A stretch of DNA of 6,449 nucleotides, from contig VGXD01000120.1 in NCBI GenBank assembly GCA_016873525.1, positions 1 to 6,449 on the forward strand, given 5' to 3'. The position numbers and the translations under genes were made by a program. The notes under the pieces were generated by a model. That model searched no databases and was not told the DNA's origin. It was given only the letters and a program-made list of their open reading frames with translations. Positions 5,511 to 6,449 of this stretch are shown in pieces (position 1 is the first letter of the stretch; the number at the start of each line of letters is the position of its first letter). This stretch comes from Nitrospira sp. Its GTDB lineage: Bacteria; Nitrospirota; Nitrospiria; Nitrospirales; Nitrospiraceae.

Positions 5511-5538
5511 TTGACTAATCAACATTCATTGATATACA
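5511..5538 (+). promoter_or_regulatory. arsR promoter
   Basis: TTGACT (5511-5516) and TATACA (5533-5538) form a sigma-70-type promoter with a 16-base spacer. They match the consensus at 5 of 6 and 4 of 6 positions. Transcription would start at about 5545, almost on the arsR ATG (5547). The ArsR operator fills the spacer. Confidence 0.55.
5518..5533. promoter_or_regulatory. Putative ArsR operator 1 (ATCAA-N6-TTGAT)
   Basis: ATCAA (5518-5522) and TTGAT (5529-5533) form an inverted repeat with a 6-base spacer between the -35 and -10 boxes of arsR. The same arrangement recurs before arsM at 5894-5909. An overlapping 7-base direct repeat (ACATTCA at 5522-5528 and 5536-5542, 14 bases apart) may extend the site. 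Placement and repetition support autorepression by ArsR relieved by arsenite. Confidence 0.65.
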
Positions 5539-5546
5539 TTCAGATC

Positions 5547-5873
5547 ATGACAACCGTGAGCAAACAAGACGCAGCGCGTGCCGCGCGCTGGTTCCACGCC
5601 CTTTCCGATGCAACACGCTTGGAAATCATCGAGCGTCTGAGCGCCGGCGAGCAATGCGTCTGCGACCTGACCGATGCCCTGCAAATCGGCCAGTCTCGCC
5701 TTTCCTTCCATTTGAAGACGCTCAAGGACGCCGGCATTCTGCAAGATCGGCGGGAAGGGCGATGGATTTACTATGCACTCAATCAGGAGACGATCAAGGA
5801 GGCGGCTGAGTTTGTGAAGTCTCTGAAAAGTCCAGGCAGCGGTTCGTCAGCCCCTTCACGCTCCTGCGAGTAG
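5547..5873 (+). CDS. arsR: ArsR/SmtB-family arsenic-responsive repressor
   Basis: A 108-residue ArsR/SmtB winged-helix repressor that releases DNA on binding trivalent arsenic or antimony. The N-terminal helix is followed by WFHALSDATRLEIIERL, the ECVCDL-type motif (QCVCDL, C37 and C39), the recognition helix region IGQSRLSFHLKTLKDAGIL and the wing RREGRWIYYAL. C37-x-C39 matches the two main arsenic ligands of the R773 ArsR type; the third cysteine of ELCVCDLC is replaced by T42, and a lone cysteine lies at the C-terminus (C107). ATG 5547 is chosen over TTG 5511 because the earlier start would lie inside the promoter and neither has a Shine-Dalgarno. The promoter predicts an mRNA starting only a few bases before 5547, so translation is probably leaderless. 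It is followed by arsM, whose promoter carries the same operator. A T7 tract (5877-5883) just after the stop lacks a convincing stem. Confidence 0.92.
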   Translation: MTTVSKQDAARAARWFHALSDATRLEIIERLSAGEQCVCDLTDALQIGQSRLSFHLKTLKDAGILQDRREGRWIYYALNQETIKEAAEFVKSLKSPGSGSSAPSRSCE

Positions 5874-5893
5874 CTCTTTTTTTGCCTTTTTGC

Positions 5894-5909
5894 ATCAAGA
5901 TCGATTGAT
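5894..5909. promoter_or_regulatory. Putative ArsR operator 2, overlapping the arsM promoter
   Basis: ATCAA (5894-5898) and TTGAT (5905-5909) repeat the spacing and the flanking ATA of operator 1. The last T begins a strong -10-like TATAAA (5909-5914), the same geometry as at arsR. The matching -35 region (about 5887-5892, TTTTTG) is weak. Bound ArsR would block RNA polymerase, so arsM is probably arsenite-inducible. Confidence 0.65.
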
Positions 5910-5942
5910 ATAAATAAAGCCTACTTGAGTCAAAGCAACTAT

Positions 5943-5997
5943 CCGCCGCGAGTTGATCGAACGCGCCTGCGCGCCAGAGCGCTTCGGTGCGCGGCGG
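5943..5997 (+). promoter_or_regulatory. Structured GC-rich leader of arsM
   Basis: CCGCCGCG (5943-5950) and CGCGGCGG (5990-5997) are perfect 8-base inverted repeats enclosing 39 bases. Inside is a small C(TTCG)G tetraloop hairpin near 5979-5990 that partly competes with the outer stem. The element lies in the roughly 100-base mRNA leader between the -10 box and arsM ATG. The Shine-Dalgarno (6014-6021) is outside the stem. It may affect mRNA stability or elongation; no T-tract follows. Confidence 0.4.
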
Positions 5998-6025
5998 CTC
6001 ACGCAAGCGCGGTAAGGAGGGAGCC

Positions 6026-6449
6026 ATGAGCGAACAGACGAAGAAGTCGATCAAACAGATCGTACAGGCCGAATATGCCCAAGCAGCCCTGCAAGCCAAA
6101 CGGGGCGGCAGTGCCTGCTGTGGAACGCAGCCTGCGAATAAATTCGATCCGATCACGTCCAACCTTTACAAAACCACGGAGACCGCCGGCGTGCCGGCCA
6201 TGGCCTTGACGGCTTCGCTCGGCTGCGGTAACCCGACGGCACTGGCCCAACTCATGCCAGGCGAGACTGTGCTGGATCTTGGCTCCGGAGGAGGCATCGA
6301 TGTCCTCCTGTCCGCCAAACGTGTCGGTCCCACCGGGAAGGTGTATGGCCTCGACATGACGGAAGAGATGCTGGCCCTGGCCCGTGAGAACCAACGCAAC
6401 GCAGGCATCGAGAACGCGGAGTTTCTGCAGGGGGAAATGGAACAGATTC
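6026..6449 (+). CDS. arsM: Arsenite S-adenosylmethionine methyltransferase, N-terminal part (3' end outside window)
   Basis: ATG 6026 follows AAGGAGGG (6014-6021) with a 4-base spacer, and the frame stays open to the window end (141 codons). ArsM methylates arsenite using S-adenosylmethionine in the cytoplasm, yielding methylated and eventually volatile arsenicals. Seen: an N-terminal helix, a vicinal cysteine pair (C31, C32 in SACCG), SLGCGNP with C67, then the Rossmann SAM-binding loop VLDLGSGGGIDVLL (residues 82-95) and the acidic GLDMTEEML strand end that contacts the SAM ribose. C67 in GCGNP matches the conserved ArsM cysteine that takes part in arsenic binding or disulfide exchange, and an upstream cysteine is also expected in the family. 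The downstream catalytic cysteines lie outside the window, so activity cannot be confirmed. It follows arsR at 152 bases and has its own promoter with an ArsR-type operator. Confidence 0.92.
   Translation, partial: MSEQTKKSIKQIVQAEYAQAALQAKRGGSACCGTQPANKFDPITSNLYKTTETAGVPAMALTASLGCGNPTALAQLMPGETVLDLGSGGGIDVLLSAKRVGPTGKVYGLDMTEEMLALARENQRNAGIENAEFLQGEMEQI

Noticed and set aside
5929..6015. Short frame in the arsM leader ending in TAA at 6013-6015
   Set aside because: It has no good start codon with a ribosome site and matches nothing I recognise.
1..6449. CRISPR arrays, tRNA or rRNA genes, insertion sequences
   Set aside because: No regularly spaced repeats, tRNA-like cloverleaf, rRNA segment, transposase frame or terminal inverted repeats were seen.

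Overview
The window is a GC-rich bacterial segment. Every gene I can support lies on the + strand, and nearly all have a strong GGAGG-type ribosome binding site. The TolC-family outer-membrane proteins show a Gram-negative (diderm) organism. The mix of tandem TolC genes, CBS and PsiE proteins, tiny uncharacterised proteins and an arsR-arsM pair would fit Nitrospira/Nitrospirota, but that placement is a guess from gene style and is not proved by any marker gene.

Region 1 (1-3556) holds three consecutive TolC-family outer-membrane efflux proteins. The first is cut by the window edge and only its C-terminal half is seen. The second (461 aa) and third (470 aa) are complete, have signal peptides and are 15 bp apart. 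All three share a PLFTGF segment and an ERY(K/R)xGL(S/A)SI(V/L/I)(E/D)V segment, so they are tandem duplicates. No inner-membrane pump or periplasmic adaptor is visible. The 141-bp gap between the first two holds an imperfect repeat and hairpin.

Region 2 (about 3557-4789) looks like a short operon: a 57-aa single-pass membrane protein, a 127-aa two-CBS-domain protein (probable adenine-nucleotide sensor) and a 153-aa PsiE-family membrane protein.

Region 3 (4790-5419) encodes two very small proteins behind unusually elaborate leader DNA: a perfect 16-bp palindrome, a 15-bp stem-loop, a run of 11 A, and a Shine-Dalgarno matching the 16S rRNA tail over 11 bases. The first product is a 59-aa cysteine-containing protein. 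The second is a 74-aa probable winged-helix protein, preceded by a second hairpin. This is the least understood part of the window.

Region 4 (5420-6449) is an arsenic module: an ArsR/SmtB repressor with a CxC metal-binding motif, then the start of arsM (arsenite S-adenosylmethionine methyltransferase), which runs off the window. Both promoters carry the same inverted repeat, ATCAA-N6-TTGAT, immediately upstream of or overlapping the -10 box. This suggests ArsR represses both its own gene and arsM. arsR appears to be translated from an almost leaderless mRNA, while arsM has a roughly 100-nt structured leader.
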